From the NCBI GenBank assembly GCA_052078155.1, contig JBQJBP010000003.1, positions 784,342 through 848,341 of the forward strand: a DNA stretch of 64,000 nt. Reading direction: 5' to 3'. Of this stretch, positions 33,889 to 42,893 are shown piece after piece. Under the pieces are notes generated by a model, which was not told where the DNA came from, searched no databases, and worked only from the letters and a program-made list of their open reading frames with translations. The stretch's first letter is position 1, and the number at the start of each line of letters is the position of its first letter. This DNA is from CAXBMB01 sp052078155 (GTDB lineage Bacteria; Pseudomonadota; Alphaproteobacteria; Kiloniellales; DSM-21159). Made by a program: the position numbers and the translations under genes.

Positions 33889-36800
33889 ATGGAACCAGCG
33901 AAAATGACACAGTCTCCCAAGGACTTCATATCCCTGTCCGTCCGCCGCCCCTTGCTGGCCATTGTGCTCAATCTGCTGATCGTCATAGCGGGCGTTGCAT
34001 CACTGTTCAGTCTGGAAGTTCGTGAGTTTCCCAACATTTCCCTGCCTTTCATCCAGGTGGAAGCAACCTTTGACGGGGCCGCCCCCGGCACCATGGACGC
34101 GGAAGTCACCAGCCTGCTGGAAGACGCCATCTCCCGCGTGCCTGGCGTGAAAAAGATCGAAGCGGAAAGTGAAGAAGCAGAAAGCCGGATCGGCGTGGAG
34201 TTTTATGCGGGAACCAATATGGACGCCGCCGCCGCAGACGTGCGGGAAGCCGTAAACCAGATCCAGTCGGAGCTGCCTACGGGGGTAAAGGATCTCTCCG
34301 TCGTCAAGGAAGACCCGGCCGCGGAACCGGTGCTGACCCTGGCCATCACCAGCGAAAACTTCGATGACCTGATACTGGGGGAGCGCGTCCACAACGACAT
34401 TGTGCCTGTTCTCAACGCCATCAACGGCGTTTCCAGCATCGAAGAAACGGGGGTGCGCACCCGCGAGCTGCATGTGGCGCTCAATCCCCTGCAGCTTTCC
34501 AGATACAATCTGACGGTGGGGGAGATCGTTACAGCCCTGACCGAGGCCCCCTACGACATTCCCGTGGGCAGTTATGCATCACGCGATCAGGACCTGCTGG
34601 TGCGGGCCGAAGCCACCGCCGTCACACCGGACCTGGTGGAGGGCATCACCATCCGTGATGACATTCGCATCGGCGACGTGGCTCAGGCCTATTTTGCCCC
34701 CACCTATGCGGTCAACTACGTACGACTGAACGGGCAACCGGCCATTGGGTTGGGCGTTCGCCTTCAGACCGATGCCAATGTGCTTGAAATCTCAAAACAG
34801 GTTCACAGCAAGCTCGCCGATTTACGCGAACAGCACAGCGACCTGACCTTCACCGTCACCCTGGACCAGGCCGTTTTCATCGACAGTGCCACCCGGGAAG
34901 TGCTGAGCAGTCTGGCCGTCACCTGTCTGGTGGTCGCGCTCTCCATTCTGATCTTCTTTGGCCGGTTAAGGGCCACTCTGATCCCCAGCCTGGCCATTCC
35001 CACTGCCTTGATCGGCAGCCTGATCGGCTTCTGGGCGCTGGGCTACACCCTCAATCTCATCACCTTGCTGGCCCTTGTTCTGGCAACAGGGCTGACCGTC
35101 GATGATGCCATTGTGGTCTTTGAAAACATTCAGCGACGCCGCCGCCTTGGGGAAGATCGCCAGACCGCAGCCATCGCCGGCAGCCGACAGGTCTTTTTCG
35201 CCGTCATTGCCACCACCCTGGTTCTAATTGCGGTCTTTGTCCCCATTTCCCTCCTGCCGTCCACCCTTGGCCTGTTGTTCCGGGAGTTTGGGTTCATTCT
35301 GGCCATTGCGGTTGCCATTTCCTCGCTGATCGCCCTCACGCTGGTGCCGGCATTGGCGGCACACTTTGGCTCAGTCGGTCAGAAGCAAAGCCATAGCCTC
35401 CTGATCACTCTTGGTGGAAAGTTTCAAAGCGGCTACGTCGCCATCGTGCAGCGCTTGCTCAGACGGCCCTTGCTGGTGGTGCTGATCAGCCTGCTGCTGG
35501 CGGGGGCAGCCTACAGCCAGTTGCCATCTCTTTCCGGTGAGCTGGTACCCGAAGAGGACCGCGGCCTGATTCAGGTCTGGGCCGGAGGGCCTGATGGCGT
35601 GGGCATCGACTACATGCGCGGTCAGGCCGATCAGATAGAGGCGGTGTTCCTGCCCTACATCGAACAGGGAGTGGTGCAGTCCGTCTACTCCATCGTGGGC
35701 CGACATGAACCCAACAAGGTGTTCACGACCGTGACCCTGGTTCCCTGGGCCGAGAGAACGCTCACACACAAAGAGCTGCTGGCAGAGGTTTCCGGCCCTC
35801 TAAAGCAAATCATCGGGTCGCGGGTTCGGGTCTTTGGCCCGGAAGGGTTTGAAATGCCGGGCAGTGCCACAGGAGCAGGCTTTGAAGTGGCCCTGACCGG
35901 AGCAAGCTATGCGGAAATCCATGACGCAGGGCTGGCTCTGTCGGCCGAGCTGCTTGAAAGGAGCGACCTCTTCGAAGAGGTGGAGCTGTCTTACAGCCCG
36001 ACCCGGCCCCAGCTTTCCCTGCAGGTAGACAGGCAAAGTGCTGCGGATCTTGGCGTCTCTCTGGACGATCTGGGCGACACCCTGTCCGTTCTGGTTGGCG
36101 GCCTGGAAATTGTCGACCTGAATGTTGAGGACCAGGCCGTCCCCATCATCCTGTCGGCCCCGACGGGCCTGATCCAGGATCCGGAGAACCTGCGCGATGT
36201 CCTGATCACCACAAGCAAAGGCCAGAAGGTTCCCCTGTCCAGCCTGACCACCCTGTCACAAAGCGGTGTGGCCGCAGAGCTGGAACGGGTCAGCCAGCGC
36301 CGCGCCATCATTCTGGAGGCCGAAACCTCAGACGCCCCCTTGAGTGCGGTCACCTCAGCCTTCAAGGAGATCGCCAATGCCTCCCTGCCAGCGGGGGTCG
36401 GCTATGTCCTGATGGGCGCCAGCGACGCCCTGGAAGAAACCAATCGGGACATTGCCCTGACTTACGGACTGGCTGTGGTCATCGTATTCCTGGTTCTGGT
36501 GGCCCAGTTCAACAATCTGGTCAGCCCTTTGATCATTCTGGCGGTTCTGCCCTTTGGCCTGGCCACCACTGTGGTGACCCTGTTGACCACAGGTGTAACG
36601 CTCAACATCTTCTCGCAGATCGGCGTGGTTTTGCTGATTGGTCTGGTGGCAAAGAACAGCATCCTGCTGGTCGAGTTTGCCGATCAGGAGAAAAACCTGG
36701 GCAAGGCACCGAGGGACGCCATCATTGAAGCGGCGCGCACCCGTTTGCGCCCCATCGCCATGACCGTGCTGTCCACCATGATCGGGGCTTTGCCGCTGAT

Positions 36801-36993
36801 CTTTGCTTCCGGCGCCGGAGCCGAAGCGCGTGCCGCCATCGGCTGGACCATCTTTGCCGGGTTGGGCTTTTCCAGCCTGCTGACCCTCTTTCTGACCCCC
36901 GCCCTGTACCTGGTGATTGCCGGGACTGTGGACCGCCTCCGGCACCGCCCGCGCGCAAACACACAAGACATGATCGAACGGCCCGAAGCCTGA
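33889..36993 (+). CDS. RND efflux transporter permease (AcrB/HAE-1-like)
   Basis: 1034 residues with the standard 12 transmembrane helices and two large periplasmic loops. The proton-relay pair D405/D406 is in LTVDDAIVVFENIQR on TM4, which supports drug or hydrophobe export rather than heavy-metal export. The family opening SVRRPLLAIVLNLLI and later GLVAKNSILLVEFADQ are present. ATG 33889 directly follows the adaptor stop; ATG 33904 is possible. It is probably switched on by the linked two-component system. Confidence 0.93.
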   Translation: MEPAKMTQSPKDFISLSVRRPLLAIVLNLLIVIAGVASLFSLEVREFPNISLPFIQVEATFDGAAPGTMDAEVTSLLEDAISRVPGVKKIEAESEEAESRIGVEFYAGTNMDAAAADVREAVNQIQSELPTGVKDLSVVKEDPAAEPVLTLAITSENFDDLILGERVHNDIVPVLNAINGVSSIEETGVRTRELHVALNPLQLSRYNLTVGEIVTALTEAPYDIPVGSYASRDQDLLVRAEATAVTPDLVEGITIRDDIRIGDVAQAYFAPTYAVNYVRLNGQPAIGLGVRLQTDANVLEISKQVHSKLADLREQHSDLTFTVTLDQAVFIDSATREVLSSLAVTCLVVALSILIFFGRLRATLIPSLAIPTALIGSLIGFWALGYTLNLITLLALVLATGLTVDDAIVVFENIQRRRRLGEDRQTAAIAGSRQVFFAVIATTLVLIAVFVPISLLPSTLGLLFREFGFILAIAVAISSLIALTLVPALAAHFGSVGQKQSHSLLITLGGKFQSGYVAIVQRLLRRPLLVVLISLLLAGAAYSQLPSLSGELVPEEDRGLIQVWAGGPDGVGIDYMRGQADQIEAVFLPYIEQGVVQSVYSIVGRHEPNKVFTTVTLVPWAERTLTHKELLAEVSGPLKQIIGSRVRVFGPEGFEMPGSATGAGFEVALTGASYAEIHDAGLALSAELLERSDLFEEVELSYSPTRPQLSLQVDRQSAADLGVSLDDLGDTLSVLVGGLEIVDLNVEDQAVPIILSAPTGLIQDPENLRDVLITTSKGQKVPLSSLTTLSQSGVAAELERVSQRRAIILEAETSDAPLSAVTSAFKEIANASLPAGVGYVLMGASDALEETNRDIALTYGLAVVIVFLVLVAQFNNLVSPLIILAVLPFGLATTVVTLLTTGVTLNIFSQIGVVLLIGLVAKNSILLVEFADQEKNLGKAPRDAIIEAARTRLRPIAMTVLSTMIGALPLIFASGAGAEARAAIGWTIFAGLGFSSLLTLFLTPALYLVIAGTVDRLRHRPRANTQDMIERPEA

Positions 36994-37038
36994 CCCGCTG
37001 CCAGCTCCTCAAAAACAGGACCGAAACGGGGAGGAAAG

Positions 37039-37066
37039 TGAACCGCTTGCCTTGTTCCTGCGTAAA
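37039..37066 (+). promoter_or_regulatory. Sigma-E (ECF11/ChrR-type) promoter, DUF6134-SDR operon
   Basis: TGAACC (37039-37044), 16 bases, then CGTAAA (37061-37066). This differs in one -35 base from the two TGATCC-N16-CGTA promoters next to the sigma factor gene at 44.3 kb. It predicts a transcript start near 37073. Confidence 0.55.
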
Positions 37067-37187
37067 AATCCAAAGACCAGAGTGACGCAGAAGAGGGACA
37101 TCGCTTTTGGGAGCCGGCGCTTGGCGCTTCCACCAACGGCGCTCTTGTTCAGCCTGCCCTCTGGTCACGCAACAGGGCAAGGAACAG

Positions 37188-37964
37188 ATGGCACCACCTA
37201 TATCTTTCACCCACGCCAGCGGGGCAATGGTCCGCTCTCTGGTGCTGTCCCTTGCTCTGGGCCTGACAGTTCAGACCCCTGCCTGGAGCCAGTCAACAGA
37301 ACCGTCAGGTCTTCAGCCGTCACAAGCCGGACAGAACACCGCCGCAACGACCGGCCGCCTTCAGCAATTCGATCTGAAACCGGCCGATCCGGCGCAACCA
37401 CGACCATCGGTCAACCGCTACTCAGTGCTGCGCGACGGCGACCTGATTGGCAGCCATACGGTGGCCTTTACCCCTACTGAAAGCGGTTTGCAGGTAGATG
37501 TCGAAACCAAGATGGCCGTCAAGCTGCTGTTCTTTACTGCCTATCGCTACCACTACAAGTCCCGGGAGACCTGGACAGACAACAAGCTTTTGTCTGTGGA
37601 AACTGAGGTAAACGACAATGGCGAGGTGATCACAACAAGCGCCCGCAGCAACGACCAGGGGTATCTCAGCAGCAAGGGGGAGAGCTCCCGCTTCATCCAG
37701 ACCAACCTGATCCCGACAAATCACTGGAACCGGATGGCTCTGTTGCAGCCTGCGCTGTTCAACACCATCACCGCCCAGTTGAACGAAGTCACCATTGAAG
37801 CGACTCCTGACCCGCAACATTTTAAGGTCCGTGGTGAACTGAACATCGACACCTTTTATGACCAGTCCGGGAACTGGCTGGGCATGAAATTCAAACATGA
37901 AGACAACAGTGACATCGAATTCCGCTGCCTGGACTGCACCAACACGCCGGAGATGCAGCCATGA
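37188..37964 (+). CDS. Exported DUF6134 family protein
   Basis: About 258 residues. After a short lead there is a signal peptide (MVRSLVLSLALGLTVQTPAWSQ), then a low-complexity linker. The DUF6134-like beta-rich domain follows (NRYSVLRDGDLIGSHTVAFT, FFTAYRYHYKSRETWTDNKLLS, TNHWNRMALLQPALFNT). The family has no firm function; it may be a periplasmic lipid-binding sheet protein. ATG 37188 (AAGGA nearby) or ATG 37227 could start it, and a TTG at 37107 is unlikely. It overlaps the SDR gene by 4 bases. Its promoter matches the sigma-E consensus, so a role in the singlet-oxygen response is inferred. Confidence 0.72.
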   Translation: MAPPISFTHASGAMVRSLVLSLALGLTVQTPAWSQSTEPSGLQPSQAGQNTAATTGRLQQFDLKPADPAQPRPSVNRYSVLRDGDLIGSHTVAFTPTESGLQVDVETKMAVKLLFFTAYRYHYKSRETWTDNKLLSVETEVNDNGEVITTSARSNDQGYLSSKGESSRFIQTNLIPTNHWNRMALLQPALFNTITAQLNEVTIEATPDPQHFKVRGELNIDTFYDQSGNWLGMKFKHEDNSDIEFRCLDCTNTPEMQP

Positions 37965-38710
37965 TCATCTGGATCACCGGGGCAGGGTCGGGCATCGGTC
38001 TGGCAACAGCCAGGTACTATGCAGCACAGGGACATCAGGTGGCGGTCAGTGCCAGAAACGAAGACAGCCTGAACACTCTCAAAGACAGCTGCAAAGGCCA
38101 GCCCGGAGAGATCCATGTCTTTCAGGCAGACGTCTGCAGGCCCAGCAGCCTGAAAGCCGCTTACAAAAGAATGCTGCTGGAAGTGGGACTGCCGGATCTG
38201 GCCCTGCTGAATGCCGGCACCTATGAGCCCAGTCCGGCAGCGGATTTTCGGATGACGCCCTATCAGCGCCTGATGGAGATCAACTACTTCGGTACCTTGA
38301 ACTGCCTCAATCTTCTGCTGCCGGATTTCAAGGACCGTGGCAAAGGACAGATTGCTCTGATGGCTTCCATGGCAGGCTTCAGAGGATTGCCCAACGCAAG
38401 TGCCTATGGTGCTTCAAAAGCTGCGGTGATCAATCTGGCAGAGTCGCTGAAGCCGGAACTGGCATCTTTCGGCATTGATCTGCGTCTGATCAATCCGGGC
38501 TTCGTCAAAACCCCGCTGACAGATAAAAACACCTTCGCCATGCCGTTCCTGATACCGGCTGAACAGGCTGCCCGAACCATCGCAGACGGCCTGGCCGGGC
38601 GATCTTTTGACATCTCATTTCCCTTCACCTTCGCCCTCATGATGAAGCTGTTGCGCCTGCTGCCTGACAGACTTTATTTCCTGCTGACCAGGCGCCTGAT
38701 CGCAGAGTGA
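37961..38710 (+). CDS. Short-chain dehydrogenase (SDR), stress-island member
   Basis: 249 residues. WITGAGSGIGLATARYYA is the coenzyme motif at the very N-terminus; LLNAGTYEP corresponds to NNAG; the catalytic tetrad shows as LMASMAGFRG and YGASKAAVINLAESL. The C-terminal end is hydrophobic (FALMMKLLRLLPDRLYFLLT), suggesting membrane contact. An SDR near a Cfa-like methyltransferase and ChrR also occurs in the Rhodobacter sphaeroides RpoE regulon (RSP_1087-1091 region, from memory). Confidence 0.88.
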   Translation: MIIWITGAGSGIGLATARYYAAQGHQVAVSARNEDSLNTLKDSCKGQPGEIHVFQADVCRPSSLKAAYKRMLLEVGLPDLALLNAGTYEPSPAADFRMTPYQRLMEINYFGTLNCLNLLLPDFKDRGKGQIALMASMAGFRGLPNASAYGASKAAVINLAESLKPELASFGIDLRLINPGFVKTPLTDKNTFAMPFLIPAEQAARTIADGLAGRSFDISFPFTFALMMKLLRLLPDRLYFLLTRRLIAE

Positions 38711-38840
38711 TTCCAGTCAGCGCCTCTCAAGGCCCTGGCGGCGTCACCGCGTCTGGCCAGACCTGTTGCGTTGTCTGGAGTCACGCTCTCTGGCGTCGAT
38801 CTGCCTGCGGCAAATGTGGCTGGCGACGCCCTCTCCCCCT

Positions 38841-38882
38841 CAAAAAAAACTGCCCCCTCCGGAGGCTAAGAAGGGGGCAGTT
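38841..38882 (-). terminator. Terminator of the minus-strand stress operon
   Basis: Read on the minus strand, AACTGCCCCCT pairs with AGGGGGCAGTT across a 13-base loop and is followed by eight T. It lies 28 bases after the DUF3833 stop. Between the SDR stop (38710) and 38909 nothing else is apparent apart from a G-rich run at 38898-38906. Confidence 0.88.
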
Positions 38883-38909
38883 ACGGCACAGGAGGCTGGG
38901 GGGGGGAAG

Positions 38910-39446
38910 TTACTCCTGTGCGCGATGGAAGGAGAGGAAAACGGTGCCCACCTTAAAGCCCCAGCGATAAACTGTTGCTTTGTTCAGCAAGACGCCGTCC
39001 GGCTGCAGAAACATCCAGTCGTCAAACCGCACATTCCAGATGCCATCACCGACTTTCAGTTTGAATTTGTACTTCCAGTTAAAGCTGTTGCCGGCCGTTT
39101 CACCGTAGGCTTCACCAATGATGTTTTCCGTGGTGCCGACATATTTGTTTTCTGCCAGCTTCTCGATTTCCCAGCGGCGGTACTCCGTTTCTCCATCGAA
39201 GTAACTGAAGTTCTCATCCAGGCTCAGGACCTTACCGTCCCAGGTGCCATCAATGATGACGGAGAACTGGTTTCTCACATTGCCGAAGCGGTCTTCAAAC
39301 AGGCCATAAGCAACGGTTCTGCCCTCAAAATACTCTTCAAGTACCAGCCGGGGTTGTTGGGTTTCGAAATCTTGAACGGTCATTGTGGGTCCACAGGCTG
39401 ACAGAAAGAAAAATGAAAAAAGAAGGGCTAGAAAGCGACCTATCAT
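38910..39446 (-). CDS. DUF3833 family lipoprotein
   Basis: 178 residues. A lipoprotein signal is clear (MIGRFLALLFSFFFLSACG, lipobox LSAC). The rest fits DUF3833: FEGRTVAYGLFEDRFGNVRNQF, ENIIGEAYGETAGNSFNWKYKF and DDWMFLQPDGVLLNKATVYRWGFKVG. These proteins accompany Cfa-like methyltransferases and DUF1365 proteins in ChrR regulons; their role is unknown. It is the last gene of the minus operon, 14 bases after the transporter gene. Confidence 0.85.
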   Translation of the reverse strand: MIGRFLALLFSFFFLSACGPTMTVQDFETQQPRLVLEEYFEGRTVAYGLFEDRFGNVRNQFSVIIDGTWDGKVLSLDENFSYFDGETEYRRWEIEKLAENKYVGTTENIIGEAYGETAGNSFNWKYKFKLKVGDGIWNVRFDDWMFLQPDGVLLNKATVYRWGFKVGTVFLSFHRAQE

Positions 39447-39460
39447 TACTTTGACTCTTG

Positions 39461-40837
39461 TTACGCGTCACTGAACTCTTTACGGCGCGCCTGGTCGATC
39501 AGATCACTCTCAGCCCGGCCAAAGGGCAATTTTCGAATCAGCACAATGGCCGGTATCTTAAGAAGAGTCGGCAAGAGGGCGTAGACAAAGCCAACGGCCC
39601 AGAGATAGGGCTGGCCGCTCAGAAACTGCTCCGCCGCTTCCAGCAGGAGAAAAGACAGCAGCACTGCCAGCGCAAAGGCGATTTTGCTGGTGACGCCCCA
39701 CAGGGCAAAATGGATCGCTGTTGCGTCCTGCCCTTTGCGGATTTTGTAAAGCATGGCCAGGTCGGCGAGCATGGAGGGTGCCAGCATCAGTTCTGCTGCC
39801 AAAGCAAAGCCCGTGATGGCACAGATAACCAGAAAGATCCCTTGCATACCTTCTGACAAGAAAGCGGCCCCGCCGAAGGCCAGGCAGACAACAATCATGC
39901 CCCGGGCCATGACCCGTTGCTTGAGCCTGCCCTTTGCATAAAAACTCCAGAAAGGCATGCCAAGCACAGTGAAAGAGAAGTAGACAAAAATGGCCTGCCC
40001 CTGCTCTTCCATGCCCCCACCCAGAACCTGACTGCTGAACAGAGGCAGAACGGCTGCGGGAACGGCACTGGCCATGGCCGTAAAGAACCAGGCCAGCAGC
40101 AATCTGCGTGTCATCGCGAAAGACAGTGCCTGCGTAAAGTCAGACCGCCGGATGACAGCGGTGCCGACACCCGCGCTGTGAGGTGACGCCGCTTCGAATC
40201 TTGAGCTTTTCCCGCGCATGCCGAGCAGGAACAAAGCCAGGGTCACCGCCCCCAGCGGCAAGACCACATCCGGAATCCGTGCAAAGGTGAAATCGGTCAG
40301 CAACAGCGGCAAACTGACGGCGAGCAAAATGCCCAGAAGGGAAAAGCCTTCACGAAATCCTGCCAGCCAGGTGTTGTCTTCATAGGAGCAGGATATGTCA
40401 GCGCCCAGGGCTAGGTAAGGCACCATGATCATGGTCCAGCCAACATAAAGCAGAGCGGTCCACCCACCCAGATACCAGGCCGTGACCGCCTCCGTGCCCT
40501 GAGCCAGCGCATAAAGAGCCCCGCCACAAATCAAAGCACCCAACACAATCCAGAGCTGACGTCCGCCCGGTTTACGACGCCATCGGTCACAGTAGTAGCC
40601 CACAACGGGATCACTGACGGCATCCACCAGCCGTGACAGAAACAGAACAATGCCAACCGTCGCAAATCCCAGCCCCAGATCACGGGCGTAGTACGCGGGC
40701 AGGTAAACGGTCAGGGGGATGACAGGAAAGGATACCGCCAGCCCCGGCAGGCCATAGGCCAGGCCGGTCAGCCAGCGGTCCCAAAGGGCTCTGGTCTGGC
40801 GTGCGGCAGGGGCCACAGCCTTAGGGGCTGGTTCCAT
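39461..40837 (-). CDS. MFS transporter (GPH/MelB-like)
   Basis: 458 residues, about 12 transmembrane helices. The N-terminal half has RLVDAVSDPVVGYYCDRWRRKPGGRQLW, the MFS loop 2-3 pattern of the glycoside-pentoside-hexuronide/Na+ symporter group. MFS proteins of this kind are regularly found in ChrR-controlled loci beside Cfa-like enzymes. Their substrate there is not a known sugar and could be a lipid. The start immediately follows the stop of the methyltransferase gene (TAA then ATG). Confidence 0.88.
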   Translation of the reverse strand: MEPAPKAVAPAARQTRALWDRWLTGLAYGLPGLAVSFPVIPLTVYLPAYYARDLGLGFATVGIVLFLSRLVDAVSDPVVGYYCDRWRRKPGGRQLWIVLGALICGGALYALAQGTEAVTAWYLGGWTALLYVGWTMIMVPYLALGADISCSYEDNTWLAGFREGFSLLGILLAVSLPLLLTDFTFARIPDVVLPLGAVTLALFLLGMRGKSSRFEAASPHSAGVGTAVIRRSDFTQALSFAMTRRLLLAWFFTAMASAVPAAVLPLFSSQVLGGGMEEQGQAIFVYFSFTVLGMPFWSFYAKGRLKQRVMARGMIVVCLAFGGAAFLSEGMQGIFLVICAITGFALAAELMLAPSMLADLAMLYKIRKGQDATAIHFALWGVTSKIAFALAVLLSFLLLEAAEQFLSGQPYLWAVGFVYALLPTLLKIPAIVLIRKLPFGRAESDLIDQARRKEFSDA

Positions 40838-42088
40838 TTACTTGATGACGTAGTGGCTGACACCGATGGCGCGTTGCTGGAATCCGGCCTCACAGTAGGC
40901 GAGATAGAAGCGCCACATCCGGACAAAGCGATCATCAAAGCCTTGAGCTTTAACCGCATCAACAACCTGATTGAACGTCGCGTGCCAGCGCTGCAGCGTC
41001 AGGCGATAGCCTTCAGCAAACTCGAAGTGGTCTTCCAGCTCAAAGTTGCCTTCAGCGAAGCAGCGTCGCATTTCCCGGTCACTGACCAGCATTCCGCCGG
41101 GGAAAATGTAGCGTTGGATGAAATCCACATTTTCCCGGTAGTTCTCAAAGCGGTCGTCTTCGATGGTGATGACCTGAATGCCGGCCCGTCCGCCGGGCTT
41201 CAGCAGGTTCCTGACCTGCTGGAAATACCCGGACCAATAGGCCTGACCGACGGCTTCCAGCATTTCGATGGAAACAATGTGGTCAAACTTGCCTGTCATA
41301 TCCCGATAGTCACAGAGCAGGAAGCTGCAGCGGTCTGACAGTCCCTGATCGGCGATGCGTTGTTCCGCATAGGCCTTTTGTTCTTTGGATAGTGTCAGGC
41401 CGGTGACCCGGCAGCCCAGCTCACGCGCTGCGTACTCAGCAAAGCCCCCCCAGCCACAGCCGATCTCCAGAACATGATCGCCGGGGCGAATGCCGACCTG
41501 ATCGATGAGCCGCTGGTACTTCGCCTGCTGCGCCTCTTCCAGAGACGTCTCCGGCGTCGCAAAAACACCGGCTGAATAGGTCATGCTTTTGTCCAGCCAG
41601 AGGCCATAAAAGTCATTCCCCAGGTCGTAATGGAAACCGATGTTGCGACGGCTGCCGCTTTTGGAGTTGCGGTTAAAGAAATGACGGATACGCGCCAGAA
41701 CCCCAAAGAACCGGAGAGAAACCAAACGGCTTTCCAGCACCTCCATATTTGCAAGCAACAAGGCCAGCAGATCCGTCAGATTGCTGCTGGACCAGAACTG
41801 GTCCATGTATCCTTCCCCCACACCGATCGAGCCACTGCGGCTGGCCAGGCTCAGGGCTTTCCAGCTGTGCAGTCGAATATCAGCATCGGCCAATGGTCTG
41901 TGCTCAGCAGGGGGATGCGTCCCTTCAAAGACCCTGCGGCGCCCACTGGGCAGGGTCATGGTCAGGCGCCCCTGCTGCAATTGGGAGAAAACCATAACCA
42001 GCAGTTTTTCCCGCGGATCCATTTTTCCGACTGCAGGATCAGCGACCGCTGAAGGTTGATCGATGGTTTCAGAAACTGTTCCCAGCAT
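40838..42088 (-). CDS. Cyclopropane-fatty-acyl-phospholipid synthase-like SAM methyltransferase
   Basis: 416 residues. The N-terminal Cfa domain (about 1-120) precedes a Rossmann methyltransferase with SAM motif VLEIGCGWGGFAEYAA. NIGFHYDLGNDFYGLWLDKSMTYSAGVF is the Cfa substrate block. The family methylates double bonds of membrane lipids with SAM. In Rhodobacter sphaeroides a homolog belongs to the RpoE/ChrR singlet-oxygen regulon. Here it lies in the operon starting at the sigma-E promoter at 44343. Confidence 0.9.
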   Translation of the reverse strand: MLGTVSETIDQPSAVADPAVGKMDPREKLLVMVFSQLQQGRLTMTLPSGRRRVFEGTHPPAEHRPLADADIRLHSWKALSLASRSGSIGVGEGYMDQFWSSSNLTDLLALLLANMEVLESRLVSLRFFGVLARIRHFFNRNSKSGSRRNIGFHYDLGNDFYGLWLDKSMTYSAGVFATPETSLEEAQQAKYQRLIDQVGIRPGDHVLEIGCGWGGFAEYAARELGCRVTGLTLSKEQKAYAEQRIADQGLSDRCSFLLCDYRDMTGKFDHIVSIEMLEAVGQAYWSGYFQQVRNLLKPGGRAGIQVITIEDDRFENYRENVDFIQRYIFPGGMLVSDREMRRCFAEGNFELEDHFEFAEGYRLTLQRWHATFNQVVDAVKAQGFDDRFVRMWRFYLAYCEAGFQQRAIGVSHYVIK

Positions 42089-42101
42089 GAACGCCTCTCA
42101 G

Positions 42102-42893
42102 TTAACGGGGGTCTTTAAGGGTGACATAGGTGGTGTGGCCTGTCGGGGCCGACGGCGGGGAGCGAAACCCAACTTTCTTGATCCAAAGACGCGCCGCTTC
42201 ATAGTGGATGGCGGCAATGACTTTAATGGAAAGAAGTGGAATGGCGAAAAACGCCTTCAGCAAAACAGGGGCGGACAGGTTCTGCCCTTTCAGATCAAGT
42301 CCGGCCGACATGGCGGAGCGTTGCTCGTCATCAAGATATTCTATGTGCAGCTTCAGGCGGCCTTCCTGCTCCTTCTGGCGAAACCGGTAGCGGCCGGAAA
42401 CATCAAAGAAGGGTGATACAAAGAAGGCCTTGTCTGTTTCATGCACGGATTTCAGATCGTCCTGGCTGGCCAGCGGAAAGGCATAGATGTGCTTGTCACC
42501 AAAGGTGTTGTGCACTTCGTACAGCACGGCCAGAAGATCCCTATCGTCGCTGTAGCAGTAAAAGAGGGTCAGCGGGTTGAACTGGTAGCCCAGCACCCGC
42601 GGCATGGTCAGAATGCGAATGGAGGCAACCGCCTGCTCTATCCCCAGATCCGCGACCCGCTGCCGCAACCTGTCCTCCAGGCCTGCCGGACCTACATCTG
42701 CGTAGTCCTTGTCATAGACGGAAAAGAGGTTGAAGCGGTTGCGTGACAGACACCAGGGCAAACGCCCCTCATTGCCTGCACAGAGATCCAGAAACAGGTA
42801 GAAAACCGGATAGCGAAAGGCATGGACAACCGGGCGGTGCCGTTTGTGCCAGACCGTTCCGCGGTAGAGACCGGGTCGCAGAAAGGCCTTCAT
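42102..42893 (-). CDS. DUF1365 family protein
   Basis: 263 residues. The N-terminal block LYRGTVWHKRHRPVVHAFRYPVFYLFLDL and the middle RILTMPRVLGYQFNPLTLFYCY mark DUF1365. The family is nearly always next to a flavin amine oxidase-like protein and a Cfa-like methyltransferase, as here, and is thought to work on lipids with them. It overlaps the upstream flavoprotein gene by 4 bases. Confidence 0.9.
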   Translation of the reverse strand: MKAFLRPGLYRGTVWHKRHRPVVHAFRYPVFYLFLDLCAGNEGRLPWCLSRNRFNLFSVYDKDYADVGPAGLEDRLRQRVADLGIEQAVASIRILTMPRVLGYQFNPLTLFYCYSDDRDLLAVLYEVHNTFGDKHIYAFPLASQDDLKSVHETDKAFFVSPFFDVSGRYRFRQKEQEGRLKLHIEYLDDEQRSAMSAGLDLKGQNLSAPVLLKAFFAIPLLSIKVIAAIHYEAARLWIKKVGFRSPPSAPTGHTTYVTLKDPR